NCBI GenBank assembly: GCA_033439795.1
Contig: JAUTDP010000018.1
Span: forward strand, 310,001 to 374,000
From: Sordaria brevicollis
Lineage: Eukaryota; Ascomycota; Sordariomycetes; Sordariales; Sordariaceae
Reading direction: 5' to 3'
Length of the DNA stretch: 64,000 nt
The translations under genes were made by a program, and so were the position numbers. A model generated the notes under the pieces. The model worked only from the letters and a program-made list of their open reading frames with translations. It ran no database searches and was not told the DNA's origin. Below are positions 45,940 through 57,784 of the stretch, one piece after another; the stretch's first letter is position 1; each line of letters begins with the position of its first letter.

Positions 45940-48900
45940 ATGTCAAAGAACTGGTCTTCCACGCTGAGACTGCCCAAGTCCACTCTTCCGTAAGAACCCC
46001 TTCTCCAAGTATATATATTATACATATCCTATCTGTGCGCATACTGACATCGGACGAGAACAGGCCGCGCCCTCTTCCCGCTCAACACAAAGAGTACATC
46101 AAGAAATGCGCCGATGACTTTTACAAGTGGCAGGCTACCAACCGCCCTGCTGACGATACTTTCCTCCTCCACGATGGCCCCCCCTACGCCAACGGCAGCC
46201 TCCACGCCGGCCATGCCTTGAACAAGATCCTCAAGGACATCATCATCCGTACAAAGGTCCAGCAAGGTGCGCGAACGATGATGCCGGGCGGCTGATTCTC
46301 CGAACGTTCCGAGATCGTTGACTGATCAGCTGTGTTGCGCCAGGCCAGCGCGTCACCTACATTCCGGGATGGGACTGCCATGGACTCCCGATCGAGCTCA
46401 AGGCTGTCAGCACGGAACAGGGCAAGACCATGACACCCACGGCCATCCGCCAGGCAGCGCGCCAGTTGGCCTCCAAGACGGTGTTGGAGCAGATGGACAG
46501 CTTCCGGACATATGCCGTCATGAGTGACTGGGAGAACCGTTGGACAACCATGGACAAGGCCTTCGAGATCAACCAGCTACGTCTCTTCCAGAAAATGGTC
46601 AGCCGCGGCTTGATCTACCGCAAGTTTAAGCCCGTCTACTGGTCGCCTTCCTCTGGAACTGCCTTGGCGGAAGCCGAGTTGGAATACAACGAGTCGCATA
46701 TCTCCAAGTGCGCATACGTCAGGTTTCCCATTACCAAGGAATCCGTTTCCATTCCTGGTCTGGACGGCTTTGCCGGAAATCTCTATGCCGTTATCTGGAC
46801 GACGACCCCTTGGACCCTCCCCGCCAACAGAGCCATTGCTGTTCATGATGATCTGCTCTACCATGTTGTCCGCGTGGGAGACGATGCCTACCTTGTTGCC
46901 GAGGGTGGTCTTGAGCGCGTCGCCAAGGTCCTGCTGGGAGAGGAGGAGACGCCCGAGATTCTGGCCACTGTTCCCGGAAGCCAGCTCACCCATTTGGAGT
47001 ACATTAACCCTCTTCAGGGCAACTCTGCTGCTCCTCAGCCGTTCATCCACGGTCACTTCGTTACACCGGATTCGGGTAGCGGTCTCGTTCACATTGCCCC
47101 AGGCCACGGTTTTGACGATTACCTGATCTGCAAGGATTCGGGCATCCCCGTTTCTGCGCCTGTTGACAACGACGGCATTTTCACTGAGGAGGCTTTCCCC
47201 GACGACCCAAGCCGTCTCAAGGGCATTCCTGTGCTTGAAGGAGGTTCTGCTGCTGTCCTTGAGCTGTTCAAGGAACATGTCCTGGACATTCACAAGTACA
47301 AGCACAAGTACCCCTACGATTGGCGTACCAAGAGGCCCATCATCATCCGCGCTACGGCGCAGTGGTTTGCTGATGTGGACAACATCAAAGAGCTGGCGTT
47401 GAAGGCTTTGGAAGAAGTCAAGTTCGTGCCCGAAAGCGGGAGAGGTAGACTCGAAGCCTTTGTTAAGGGGCGAAGCGAGTGGTGTATCTCGCGACAGCGT
47501 GCGTGGGGTGTTCCCATTCCTGCACTATACGATGCCAACGGTGATGCCGTGATGACTGAGGAGACCATCGAGCACATCATCTCCGTCATTCAGGAGAGAG
47601 GCATCGACGCTTGGTGGTCTGATGATGCTCATGATCCCGCTTGGATCCCCACATCTCTTCAGGGCAAGGGTCCCTTCACCCGCGGCAGAGATACAATGGA
47701 CGTCTGGTTTGACAGTGGTAGCAGCTGGACCCAGACGGACAGACAAGCGGATGTCTATCTCGAGGGCTCTGATCAGCATCGCGGCTGGTTTCAGTCGAGC
47801 TTGCTCACTCGAGTAGCAGCCATGGCGGTTCAAAGCCCGACACCCGATGGTACAGCCAACGCTGTTGGCCTGTCACCTTTCAAGACGCTTATCACTCATG
47901 GATTCACGCTGGATAAGGCCGGCAAGAAGATGTCCAAGTCACTAGGCAACATCATCTCGGCTGACCAAGTCATGGATGGCTCATTACTTCCCCCGCTGAA
48001 GGTCAAGGCCAAGGACAGGAAGGATCCGAATGCGCCTCCGCCAAAGGACGCTCTTGGCCCTGACGCCTTGCGCTTGTGGGTGGCAAGCAGTGATTATACC
48101 AGTGACATTGTCCTCGGCGAACCTGTGCTGAAGACCATCCATCAGTCCTTGAACAAGTACCGCGTCATCATGAAGATGTTGACGGGCTCAATGGAACAAT
48201 CAGCCAGAACTTCTCCACTGACTGCCTTGGACCACATTGCTCTTGTCCAGCTGAAGGATGCCATGGCAGAGGTTGAGAAGCATTACAAGAACTACGAGTT
48301 CAACAAGGCCTTTAGCAGCCTTAACAGATGGGTCTCCAACGATTTCTCTGCCTTTTACCTCGAGGCTTTGAAGGACAGGTTGTACTGTGCCGATGGCGGC
48401 GGTGTTTTGGAACCCATCTTCATGGGCTTCTTAAGAATGCTGGCCCCTATTACTCCGGTTTTGGTGGAGGAAGTTTGGGAGCACCGTCCTACTTGGATGA
48501 AGGAAGACTCATCCCTTGTCCACCCTCTCCATCAACTCTACAACGCGCCTCTGATTGACTCCGGTCGCTTGAGCTACGACGAAGCTGTGCTTCACAAGGA
48601 CATTCCCGTGCTGATGGAAACCAACGCTGCCATCAAGGAAGCCGCTGAATTGGCGCGCAGGGCCAAGGTCCTCGGGTCTTCCCTCGCTTGCTCTGTCGTG
48701 GTCACCGGTCCCAAGGACAGCAAGGTACTCACTGTCTTGCAGAAGTATAAGGATGAGCTTGATGCCATGTTTGTTGTTTCATCAGTAGACGTGGGAGGCG
48801 TCATTGAGGGAGAGCCCGCGTGGAAGTACGTCCAGGACTTTGAGGTGGCCGGCGAGGCTTGCCAGGTGTCGGTATTGCCTCCCAAGGATCATAAGTGCCC

Positions 48901-48982
48901 CAGGTGCTGGCGATTCGTTGCTCCTGCTGAGGACACCTTGTGCGTCAGATGCGAGGATCTTGTTGGCGAGGGTGTACAGTAG
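45940..48982 (+). CDS. Mitochondrial isoleucyl-tRNA synthetase
   Basis: Class I synthetase charging tRNA-Ile in mitochondria. Exons 45940-45989, 46064-46266 and 46344-48982 flank introns of 74 and 77 nt, giving 963 aa. The first exon encodes a short Arg/Ser/Lys presequence-like start ([17 protein letters not shown]). The HIGH-type motif is LHAGHALNK (about 62) and the KMSKS motif is KKMSKSLGN (about 612). The editing domain shows [17 protein letters not shown], and VWFDSGSSW is typical of IleRS. The C-terminus has the zinc site C-x2-C ... C-x2-C (CPRCWRF ... CVRCEDL) of bacterial and organellar IleRS, separating it from the cytosolic enzyme. An out-of-frame ATG lies 14 bases upstream of the chosen start. 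Confidence 0.95.
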
Positions 48983-49447
48983 ATAAAATGATCAGACGCT
49001 GAGAGTAAAAAGATAGAGTAGCGTACCATGTAGACGAGCATAGAGAATGATACCCTCTCCCCTTCGCGACATTCTTGAGCCCTCATGGGGGCGGCTTCTG
49101 CCAATGTTTACATTGTTCAGGGGAGCAGCTGCGTAAATGGACAGTGAAAGGGAACCTCGACGACCCAAAGTTGGGGTAACAGCGGTGCAGGGCCCCACTC
49201 AGGCCGCTAAGATAAGCACTGGCGTCCGCTGCGGGGCGGAAATTTTTCATGGATCAGTTCTGGCGATTGGAAGGAAACTCTCAAGAATTCTTTTGTCTTC
49301 GTTTTTGGGAAGTTGATTCTGTCTGTCATCTTTAATTTCATCTGTTTCGTTTCCACCCACCCTCAAGCTCCAAAGAGCTCATAACAACCGTCAATTCTCT
49401 ACGCATCCCTGATACCGAACCTCCCAACGAAATCAGAACTACCCAGC
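48983..49447. other. Intergenic, IleRS 3' flank and Rok1 promoter
   Basis: No gene is present. GAAATTTTTC at 49239-49248 resembles the RRPE element found upstream of ribosome-biogenesis genes in yeasts; that would suit Rok1 but is only a pattern match. Confidence 0.5.
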
Positions 49448-51808
49448 ATGGATATCTTCAAAGTCCTCTCGCGAGGCATCAAGGCCCAGCCCAAGAAAAA
49501 CCAACCGGGCGCACCGCAGCTCCTCCCATCTGCCGGAGCCAAAGTCAACCCTCAGTTCTTCCACGACAATGTCGGCGGCTCCAACGCTAAGCGAGGCAAG
49601 AAGAGAAAGAGAAAGGGTGCTCAGGCCAACAACAACAACGCGACCGAGAGCGGAGACGACGACGACGATGCCAGCGACGTCGATTACTTTGCGCCCAAGC
49701 CCACGCCCGAAGAGCTTGCGGCCAAGAAGGATGCCGAGTTGAAGGCGGACGAGCCCAAGAAGCAAAAACCCAAGCTCATGGAAGAGGACGAGTGCCGGCA
49801 GATTCTCAAGTCCCACAGGTTGAAGTTCACAGTCCTGGCCGGCCGCGCGACACAACCCGAGGAGGTGGCGGAGCAGGAGAAGCCGTCAAAGAAGAAGAAG
49901 CAAAAGAAGGATAGCAAGAAGGAGCAGGAAGAGGAGGCACATAAGAAAAAGAAGAAGGACGAGGACAAGAAGCAGCTCTACCCGCAGCCGCTCAACTCCT
50001 TTGGCGAGCTCAAGTACACCTACGGCATTCACCCCACGCTGGCGGACAACATCACGAAGCAAGGGTTCCGGGTGCCGACTGAGGTGCAGATGGGCAGCTT
50101 GCCCCTGCAGCTGCGGCCAGAGATGGCGCTGGAAAAAGCTACGGGTGTGGAGGATGTTAAGGTCGAGAGGGGAATTGACTTTTTGGGTGTCGCGCCGACG
50201 GGCAGTGGCAAGACAATCAGCTTCTTGATTCCTGCTATCGATGCGATAATCAAGAGGAGGGCCGATGATTACACCCCTGAAACAGACGAGCACGTGCTGC
50301 AGGCGATTGTGGTGGCGCCTACGAGAGAGCTGGCAAGCCAAATTGTCAACGAAGGAAGAAAGTTGGCTATTGGCACTGGTGTGCGTGTGGTCCTGATGAA
50401 GAGGACACTGCGGTTGGTGGCAGAGGAGAACAAGCAGGAGGGCGAGACCGAGCAAGATGGCAAGAAGGCGGAAGAAGACAGCGACCACGATAGCGAAGCA
50501 GAGAGCGAGCCTGAAGAGGTTGTGGGGAGCGATGAAGAAGAGTCAGACGAGGAAGATTCCGACGCCGACAAGAATGAGGAGAGCAAAGCGAAGAAGGGCG
50601 ACAAGAAATCCAAAAAGGAAAGGCCCATCACCAAGGTGGACATTCTCGTCACAACCCCCAAGATTCTTCTCAACTTCCTCTGCGGGGGCGAAAAGGAGAA
50701 GGGCAAGCCCAGGATCATCAAGAAGACGCTACCCTCCGTGCAGTCCCTCATCCTGGACGAGGCCGATGTTCTCCTCGATCCCATTTTCCGCAAGCAAACC
50801 ATGGGTATCTGGCACGCCTGCACTCACCCCAACCTCGGCATGACCTGCTGGTCGGCCACCATGGCCTCCAACATCGAAGCCCTCATCACCAAGCACATCG
50901 AGAAGCGCGCCAGGCGCACACCCGAAGAGACCCCCAAGCCACTGATTCGTCTTGTCGTCGGTCTCAAGGACACCGCCGTGCCCAACATCACCCACAAGCT
51001 CATCTACACCGCCACCGAGCCCGGCAAGCTGCTCGCCCTGCGCCAGCTGCTCCACCCCGTGTCCTCAGCCGACTCGGGCCCGCCGCTGCGCCCACCCTTC
51101 CTCGTCTTTACCCAGACCATCGAGCGCGCCCAGGCGCTCCACGACGAACTCAAGTACGACATCCCGCTGGAGGCCGGCGGCTCCGCCCGCGTGGCGGTGC
51201 TGCACTCGTCGCTCTCCGACTCGGTGCGGTCCAAGATCATGGCCCGCTTCCGCAGCGGCGAGGTGTGGGTGCTGATCACGACGGACGTGCTAGCGCGCGG
51301 CGTCGACTTTGCCGGCGTCAACGGCGTTGTCAACTACGACGTGCCCGTCTCGGCGGCAGCCTACGTGCACCGCGCTGGACGCACAGGTCGCGCTGGTCGC
51401 GAGGGCGGCGTGGCCGTTACTTTCTACACCAAGGACGACATCCCCTTTGTCAAGTCGGTCGCCAACGTGATTGCCATGAGCGAGAAGCAGGCTGGCAAAG
51501 ACATTGAGGAGAAGGACATCGGCAAGGCGGCCCAGGGTAGCGTGCAGAAGTGGTTGCTGGATGCGCTGCCCAAGGTGGCCAAGGAAGACAAGAGGAAGTT
51601 GAAGGTCAGGGGCGTGGAGAGCAGGCGGACGGGTGGCAAGGCGACGATCACGACCAAGAGCAGTTGGGAGAGGAGGAGGGAGAATAACAGGCGGGAGGCT
51701 ATTGAGGCAAGCAAGCGGAGGAAGAGAGAGGCGCAAAAGGCGGCTAAGGAGGGTGGTGCTGCTCCCGCCGCCGCTGAGAAGGAGGAGGAGTGGACCGGTT
51801 TAGATTAA
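49448..51808 (+). CDS. ROK1: DEAD-box RNA helicase Rok1/DDX52-like, 40S ribosome assembly
   Basis: ATP-dependent RNA helicase of the nucleolus needed for 18S rRNA maturation. An intronless frame encodes 786 aa starting MDIFKVLSRGIKA at the first ATG. Motifs in order: Q-motif region (about 200-220, FRVPTEVQM), motif I APTGSGKT (249-256), Ia PTRELASQ (about 291), II DEAD (437-440), III SAT (about 470), V TTDVLARGVDF and VI HRAGRTGRAGR (about 641). The N-terminal 170 residues are highly charged with Lys runs. Between motifs Ia and Ib there is an acidic Glu/Asp/Ser insert of about 70 residues (327-394). Yeast Rok1 is 564 aa, so this copy is long. The tail ends in basic and Ala-rich sequence. Confidence 0.93.
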   Translation: MDIFKVLSRGIKAQPKKNQPGAPQLLPSAGAKVNPQFFHDNVGGSNAKRGKKRKRKGAQANNNNATESGDDDDDASDVDYFAPKPTPEELAAKKDAELKADEPKKQKPKLMEEDECRQILKSHRLKFTVLAGRATQPEEVAEQEKPSKKKKQKKDSKKEQEEEAHKKKKKDEDKKQLYPQPLNSFGELKYTYGIHPTLADNITKQGFRVPTEVQMGSLPLQLRPEMALEKATGVEDVKVERGIDFLGVAPTGSGKTISFLIPAIDAIIKRRADDYTPETDEHVLQAIVVAPTRELASQIVNEGRKLAIGTGVRVVLMKRTLRLVAEENKQEGETEQDGKKAEEDSDHDSEAESEPEEVVGSDEEESDEEDSDADKNEESKAKKGDKKSKKERPITKVDILVTTPKILLNFLCGGEKEKGKPRIIKKTLPSVQSLILDEADVLLDPIFRKQTMGIWHACTHPNLGMTCWSATMASNIEALITKHIEKRARRTPEETPKPLIRLVVGLKDTAVPNITHKLIYTATEPGKLLALRQLLHPVSSADSGPPLRPPFLVFTQTIERAQALHDELKYDIPLEAGGSARVAVLHSSLSDSVRSKIMARFRSGEVWVLITTDVLARGVDFAGVNGVVNYDVPVSAAAYVHRAGRTGRAGREGGVAVTFYTKDDIPFVKSVANVIAMSEKQAGKDIEEKDIGKAAQGSVQKWLLDALPKVAKEDKRKLKVRGVESRRTGGKATITTKSSWERRRENNRREAIEASKRRKREAQKAAKEGGAAPAAAEKEEEWTGLD

Positions 51809-52012
51809 CTCGTTCCGGAACATTTGCGCGCGCGTGTTCAAGGCGAACGATATCGTCAAGGTATTTTGGTTGGTGGGGCTGTAGGGAACAAAAAGTTAGA
51901 TACCCTCTTTGTATATACGTTGGCAGACCAAAAAGTTCGTTTTTACCAAAACCCTCCAATAATGTCTACGGGGGCATGTAAGGAAGTGCTTCTGAGGCAT
52001 AGTACCCAACCT

Positions 52013-52228
52013 GGCTAGATGGCCGAGCGGTCTAAGGCGCCATGTTAGGGTATAATCTCTAGTCAAAAGACAACCCCTTGGTTGACTGTGGTTTAATAAC
52101 TACATTGGCCTCACGCAACCTCACCCGGGTATCTCAGTCTGGGTATCGGTCGGGTCCTCTGGTCTACGTCGGTATTACACTATCTCGAGTTTACTCGAGA
52201 ATTAAGTGGTGTATTCTCTTTTTTTTTT
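52013..52228 (+). ncRNA. Pol III-like unit with a tRNA-Leu-like 5' head
   Basis: The first 38 bases match the start of a tRNA-Leu: GGCTAGA acceptor, TGGCCGAGCGGTCTAAGGC D-arm, then CCATGTTAGGG with T33 and a TAG anticodon possible. No T-arm/B-box follows at the usual distance. TCTAGTC at 52058-52064 can pair with the acceptor strand over 7 positions (one G-T), so a shrunken tRNA-like fold is possible. A 7-bp perfect hairpin (TCTCGAG-TTTA-CTCGAGA, 52183-52200) and a T10 run (52219-52228) follow. Options are a truncated tRNA gene, a SINE-like tRNA-derived element or a novel small RNA. Confidence 0.35.
52219..52228 (+). terminator. T10 run, possible Pol III terminator
   Basis: Ten T follow the hairpin of the tRNA-Leu-headed unit by 18 bases. 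It could end a Pol III transcript of about 210 nt. Confidence 0.4.
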
Positions 52229-52703
52229 CGTCCTTTTGCCTAAGATATTATACCATTTTCATTTTGAGCTTTGGACTTTATTATTCCTAGTGTCTTTCTT
52301 TTCAGTTCACCCTAACGTATCGTCGTCGCAATGCGGTAAGAAGTCCCGGTTCTGTAATACGCCTTATGAACACTAGGACCAAGGGTATCTATTACATACT
52401 CCGAGTATTAAACATAGTAATGTTCATTCAATTGCAGCGATGTTCCAGCACATCGATCGCAGTTGCAAGTATAACTCCAGCAAAGGGGAAAACCAGTTGA
52501 TATATGATGAGGGTATCAGTGCTCGATAAAGAGTACAAATATAAGCGACAACAGCCAAACCACCATCCCGTCCCGTCCGATCATCGGGGACGTTCTTTTT
52601 ACCAACCCGAATAACGAAACGAACAGAAATATAAATCATGAAAAGTACCCTCCTCTCCTAGTCCAATCGCCGCCCCAACAGCCCCTGTTCCTTGTTCTCA
52701 AGC

Positions 52704-55700
52704 TCAACCCAACCGTGGAGTCTTCCTTCGGTTTCCAGCAACGCCTACACTGGCATCCGCCGTCGGTATCGGCATGTTCTCCATGCCCTCCGTGATGATC
52801 CCGCTCGCAAGACTTGTGATCTTCTTCTTCGTTATCCCACGAGGTGACTGCCTCCGATTACTCCTCCTGAAGAGCGGTATTTGAGTTGCGTTCTCTTCGG
52901 TATGCTCTCCGGTGTTGGCATGGAAGCTGACCACGGATGCAGATGGCGGCGGCGGTGGCGGCGCCATTGACATTGTACTCGACGACAACTCGGCAAAAAC
53001 CGACGACCCACCCCCGAGGTTCGGATTCACCTCTCTTAGACTCGGGTCTAAGGGATGTGACTTGCTTCGTGTGCTCGTGGCGGGACCGGGCGTGCCAAAG
53101 GGATTGTTCCTTGGCGAAATGGCCAGCGCTTTCGAAGGGGAACGTGATGGCGAGACCACGATATCACTATATACCGCTGTCGTCGTCGCACGTTTGGATG
53201 GGCTTGCTGTTGGCGTCGTTGTAGGCTTGTCCTGCATGCCTGCAATGAGCGTCTCATGGCCCGCGGTGCGCGGAAGGTCCGTCGGGTATTCGTAGCGCTT
53301 CTTTTCGGGGGTATCACCAGTGGGTTCGTATTCGCGCATCTTGGTGCTCTGGATGTCTTCCCGAAGGGAGGCGAGGGGCTGACGAAGGGATTCATCCAGC
53401 GGCTCCAGAGACTCGCGGAGAGTCTTCGCATCATTATCCATCTCGCCACTAAGGTCGCGGATACGGTCGAATCGCTCGCCGAAATGATCCGCAATGTTAA
53501 TAAAGGACTTTTCGACGGTCGAGGTAAGATTCTCCATCGAAACAGCGTGCTGTTCGTGGTGCGCAGAGTTTTCGGAGCGGGCGCGGGAAACGAATTCGTC
53601 GAGATCCTGCATCTGGACATCGAGATCTTTAAGTTGGGCATCTACTACGCGGACCGTTTCGGCATGAACAGACTTGGTTGTGTTTTGTATAGAGTTGCTG
53701 TGCTCGTCGGCAGCCTGTGAGGTTCATTAGTAAACAAGTCTTCCCATATGATGTGGCACAGGTAGCATACCGCCCAGTCGTCCTTCATCTTGTTCTTGAG
53801 CGCATCGCGAGACTTGGCAACGTCCTCCATAAGTCTGCTGTCCTTCTCGTTCCACGCGTTGATGCCCTCCAGATATTCGGACATACTGCCCTCGAACGTC
53901 GCATTCGAATCCATAACAGCTTGCCGTATAAGTGCCGTCTTCCCGGCCAGGCGAGACTCTTGCTTCTCTGCTTGCGAGTTGATGAGTGAACCAATTTGCT
54001 GCAACAGGTTCTGCCTCTCCTCCGCTGCTTGTCTCCGTTCCTCCTCCAAAACTTCCTGGATCCGAGCTGCTACAGTTGCGTTGGATTCCACAAGGTTTTG
54101 ACTAGCACCCTCGAGTTCTTGGCGGAGCCTATCAGCTTCGGCTTTTTGGGCGGTTATCGTCTGAAGCAGATCTTCGAAGATGGTTTTACAATCCTTCCCA
54201 AGCGAGCTATACGAAGCATGTAACTGACTGTGAAAAGTAGTCAGCTCGCCCAGGACGTCACCTGCAATGCGCTCGGCCGCTGAGGCAATAGCCTGGAGCG
54301 ATTCTCCAACACGCTGTTTCACGGTGTCCCGGACAACCTTGATTTCTTCCAGCACGTTGTCCATCTCCTCCTTCGACTTTTGCTTCTGCTCCAGCAGCTG
54401 TGTCCTAGACTCTGCAAAGTGTTCCAGATTCTGGTCGAGGAAGGCTTGGGTTGTGGACAGCTTGTCGAGCTCCTCCTGGACGAAACTCTGCATCCGCTCC
54501 GACACACTGGATATGTGCGCCTCCTGTCCCTTGCGAAATTCCTCAATCCGACTTTCAACAAGCTCAGTAATACCGGTAACCTGTGACTGCGACATGGCCC
54601 ACGTGCTACGATTGAGCGCATGTAGGTCGGACCTCCTCCTGTTCTTCGCATGAAGTCCTTCGACATCTTGGACAGTTTGTTTGACGGTAGAAATAAGCCG
54701 ATCGCCGACCTGGGCGAGTTTCTGTTCGGTTGTTTGGTGCGCTCTCCGGATGTGCGCCTCCTCCGCCAGCAACTTCTTGGTAGCTGCCAACACTAGCTCG
54801 GTTTGGTCCAACACATCCTTGGTCTCGTCTAGCTGAGATTTTGTGGCTTCGTGTTCTTTTCGAAGCCCCATGAATGTTGATGTCATCGTATACAGCTCCT
54901 GCAGCTTGTTCCGTAGATTCGTTTCTAACGTTTCGATTCTGGCCGCTTGTTCTTCCGTAAGGATCCGCCGCGATTCGTTCTGTACCGTCAGCTCTTCGTA
55001 TGCATCGTTCGACAGATAGACACCGTTTCGTTGACGAGTGGCAATCAGCTCGCTTTTGAGCTTCTCGATTTCGGTCGCAAACTCTCGAAGCAATGTCTTT
55101 TTGTTGAGCAATGCGTTGATTTGCGGTTTGTTTCGAATGTTCTTGGCCCTAAAAGCATAATCCAGTGTAGATATCGTCTCCTCCATGTTACTCCGGGCTG
55201 GTGATATTGTCGCAATGATGCAAGTCTTTGTCCGCCCACCTAAAGAGTCTTGCAGTAGACGGGTAAGTTTCGATTCTCTGTAAGGAATATGGGGGCTGCG
55301 GTCAACCAAGGCGTTAATCACACGGCCAAGAGTAAGCAGACTCTTGTTGATGAGACCAGCCTCCGCAGCACGTTTGTTCTCAGCTCCAGAGCGCTGGATG
55401 TTTTCGCTACCAGCGAGATCGACCAAATTCAGCTTCCCTCCCATTAGATAATCCTCTCCATTCTCGGTCTGTTGCTTGACATGGACGGTGATGGTAAAGA
55501 CGGTATGACTACGACTACTGAGGTCGTTGCATTTTGTCGCAGCTACCTGGCGCCTCACGCTGCCCTCCTGAAGCCACTTGAGGCCGTCTGCCGCGCTCAA
55601 AATGTGTCTTTCCTCCATGCCTTGCACAATGGTGGTGGAATGGCCCTTTTTCGAGTTGTCGTCAAAGATTTTGAGCTTTGTATTGTCCTCTGCTGATAGC

Positions 55701-56340
55701 AGATCACGGAGCTCTTCGTTGTAAAGTTCGATAAACGAGCATCGTACACAGTGTTCTTTGTCGTCTACCTCAAGCTTATTGAAGAGAGCGTGCAGAACTC
55801 TGGGGATAATGCCTGCGGTGTCAGGAAGCATGCCGAAAGTCTGATTCATGTCGCCCGACATGGTATATGTCTTTCCGGTGCCCGTCTGGCCGTAGGCAAA
55901 TATGGTGCAGTTGTAACCGGAAAGCATCTCTTCCAGAATAGGCTTCACGACCTCGTCAAAGACCATGGCTTGATCGGCGGCCTGCGAGAAAACACGATCA
56001 AAGGTATACGTCTTGTTGCTGACTGCATTGGGACCCATTGACAGCTCAACTATCCTGCCCTTGAGACCCTCCGTTTTTACAACCACGGCGCTGTTCTCCT
56101 TGACTTCCCGGTCATTGCGTCCTCGGCAGCGCACTACGACATTGATATTTGTTGTGCCCTCGTCCTCCGGGTCGAAATCGCGCTCCTTGCGCTTCGCACC
56201 TGCTGTCGCCGACACTTGTGACTCTGCGGGTGAGGCGGCACCCGATCGCTCGGCGCGAGCTCCTCCCGGTGCGGAAACATTTCGCAGAGCTGACTGTCGG
56301 CCCGTGGAAGATGCCGTGTTTCTTGTAGCTGGAGGTCGCA

Positions 56341-56373
<33 letters not shown>

Positions 56374-56428
56374 GCGTCCCGGCGGCGGATGGTGGACGCG
56401 ACATGGCTGATGGCCTTTTACGCTCCAT
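52704..56428 (-). CDS. Kinesin-5 (BimC/Eg5-type) mitotic motor
   Basis: Homotetrameric plus-end motor that slides antiparallel spindle microtubules. Exon 1 (56428-53771) and exon 2 (53714-52704) flank a 56-nt intron, giving 1222 aa. A Ser/Ala-rich N-tail (with a poly-Ser run) is followed by the motor domain from NINVVVRCRGRNDREVKENS: P-loop YGQTGTGKTYTM (about 178), switch I NDLSSRSH, switch II LVDLAGSEN and neck YAFRAKNIRNKP. Long coiled-coil sequence spans about 440-1000. Exon 2 carries the BimC box with the Cdk site (GDTPEKKRYEYPTDLPRT, about 1012-1030), followed by Ser/Pro-rich and basic tail. The ATG at 56428 is the first in frame; an alternative lies eight codons later. It is divergent from the PHAF1-like gene. 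Confidence 0.96.
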
Positions 56429-57784
56429 GCTGGAGCTGCGCGTTTGGGTAATGCTTGGTCGCAAGGTCGAGGTCGCGAAATCGAGAGAAAAGACCGAAGG
56501 AGGGACGAGAAACGAAAAAAAATGCCGAGTGACGACTGTTGAGTTAAGGTACACAATGGGGAAAAATTAATCCAAAAGCATTCGCGGCTGGTGATCGAAG
56601 AGCTGGTAGCGAAAATAGAGAGAGAGGGAGCGAAGTCGTGGGTTGTTTCAATCTGCCGGTTGACGTCTTTTTGTTACGTGCGACAAGAGCTGGAAACCTG
56701 CGCAGAACGGCAGTGTCGTCGTGGAGAGAAATTGGCGTGTAGAGGTAGAATTCTACACGTTGGCGGGAATGAGCGACTGGACGTCGCAAGCCCGGCCGTT
56801 CTTGCTTCGGTCGTTGATGCGTGCGACTCGGTGTCGGAGAGGTCCTGGGCAAGGACGATGGGTTGGATGGCGGGGATCGCTGTTTTCCAATGTTTGCGTT
56901 CAGGTCCAGGTCCTTCAAGTTTACAGTTGAGTTCGGTGCTTGCCTTGGCTGCTTTGGTGCAGGGACAGGCGCGACATCAACATCAGTCTCCACTGTACGC
57001 CCTCTTTGGTGGGCAGTTGCTGGGGTAACCGCCTCCCGGGGCAAGTTAAACAAACGCACAGACCACTGATCTTCAATTGCCAGGGGCTTGCGCTGTCCTT
57101 TCTCTCTCCGTCAATCATCCCGTCGCTGGAAACACCGACCACTCAGGAAACAGCACATCCCTAGCGGCCTGTGACTTGAGCGCCAGCACGATGCCCCTCT
57201 CTTTGTGTCTCTCCCCATCCGTCATCCCGGGCCATTCCAGTCCAGCAGTGAGCACCGCTGTTTCAGTGCTGACCCCTCTGTCCTGCCTGCCGCTTTCACC
57301 GCCGCCTGCCGCCATTTCCATGTGAGCAGAGAGCGGGAGGTACAGATAGTGTAGGTACATGGGTACCGCTACGTAAGAGGAATCTGGGGCAGCTGCCGAT
57401 GGTCGGTGGCCGCCCCATGGAGATCACGAGGGGACCTTGACGGACAGCACCCTACCTCAGGCAAGCGCAGTCTCCGCCAACTACGGTAGGTATTCCAACA
57501 ACGATTACTCTGACACTATCTTACGCCTTTTCATCCTCTTACACTTTCCTCTTCTCTCTGTTTTACAAAGTCATCACAAAGCTACTTACAGACACCATAC
57601 TTCGAACAGACCATGTCATAGCCATTCGCCATTGTTGACAATCCGCTCTGCTACCAAGCCCGTTGGATGAACCGCGACTCGGACTTGACAGGAGTTCGTC
57701 CTATCTCTGTCGCTCCCTTATCCGATTTTACCATTGGCGGTGTTTAACTCCCCAAAACTTTCATCAGAGTATCCAAATTCCAAA
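56429..57784. other. Shared upstream region of kinesin-5 and the PHAF1-like gene
   Basis: This 1.36-kb head-to-head interval has no supported gene. ORFs on both strands are short and overlap. The last 250 bases are pyrimidine-rich, a probable leader of the plus-strand gene. Confidence 0.5.

Larger units (their letters stand above)
51809..52703. other. Intergenic between convergent Rok1 and kinesin-5 genes
   Basis: Contains the two 3' flanks and, near the middle, a tRNA-Leu-like head followed by about 150 bases, a perfect hairpin and a T10 run (52013-52228). Nothing else is recognised. Confidence 0.5.

Noticed and set aside
46577..47305. 242-codon minus-strand ORF opposite IleRS
   Set aside because: Antisense shadow of a well-supported synthetase exon.
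56338..56370. GCT triplet repeat as a separate element
   Set aside because: It encodes the poly-Ser run of the kinesin-5 N-tail on the minus strand.
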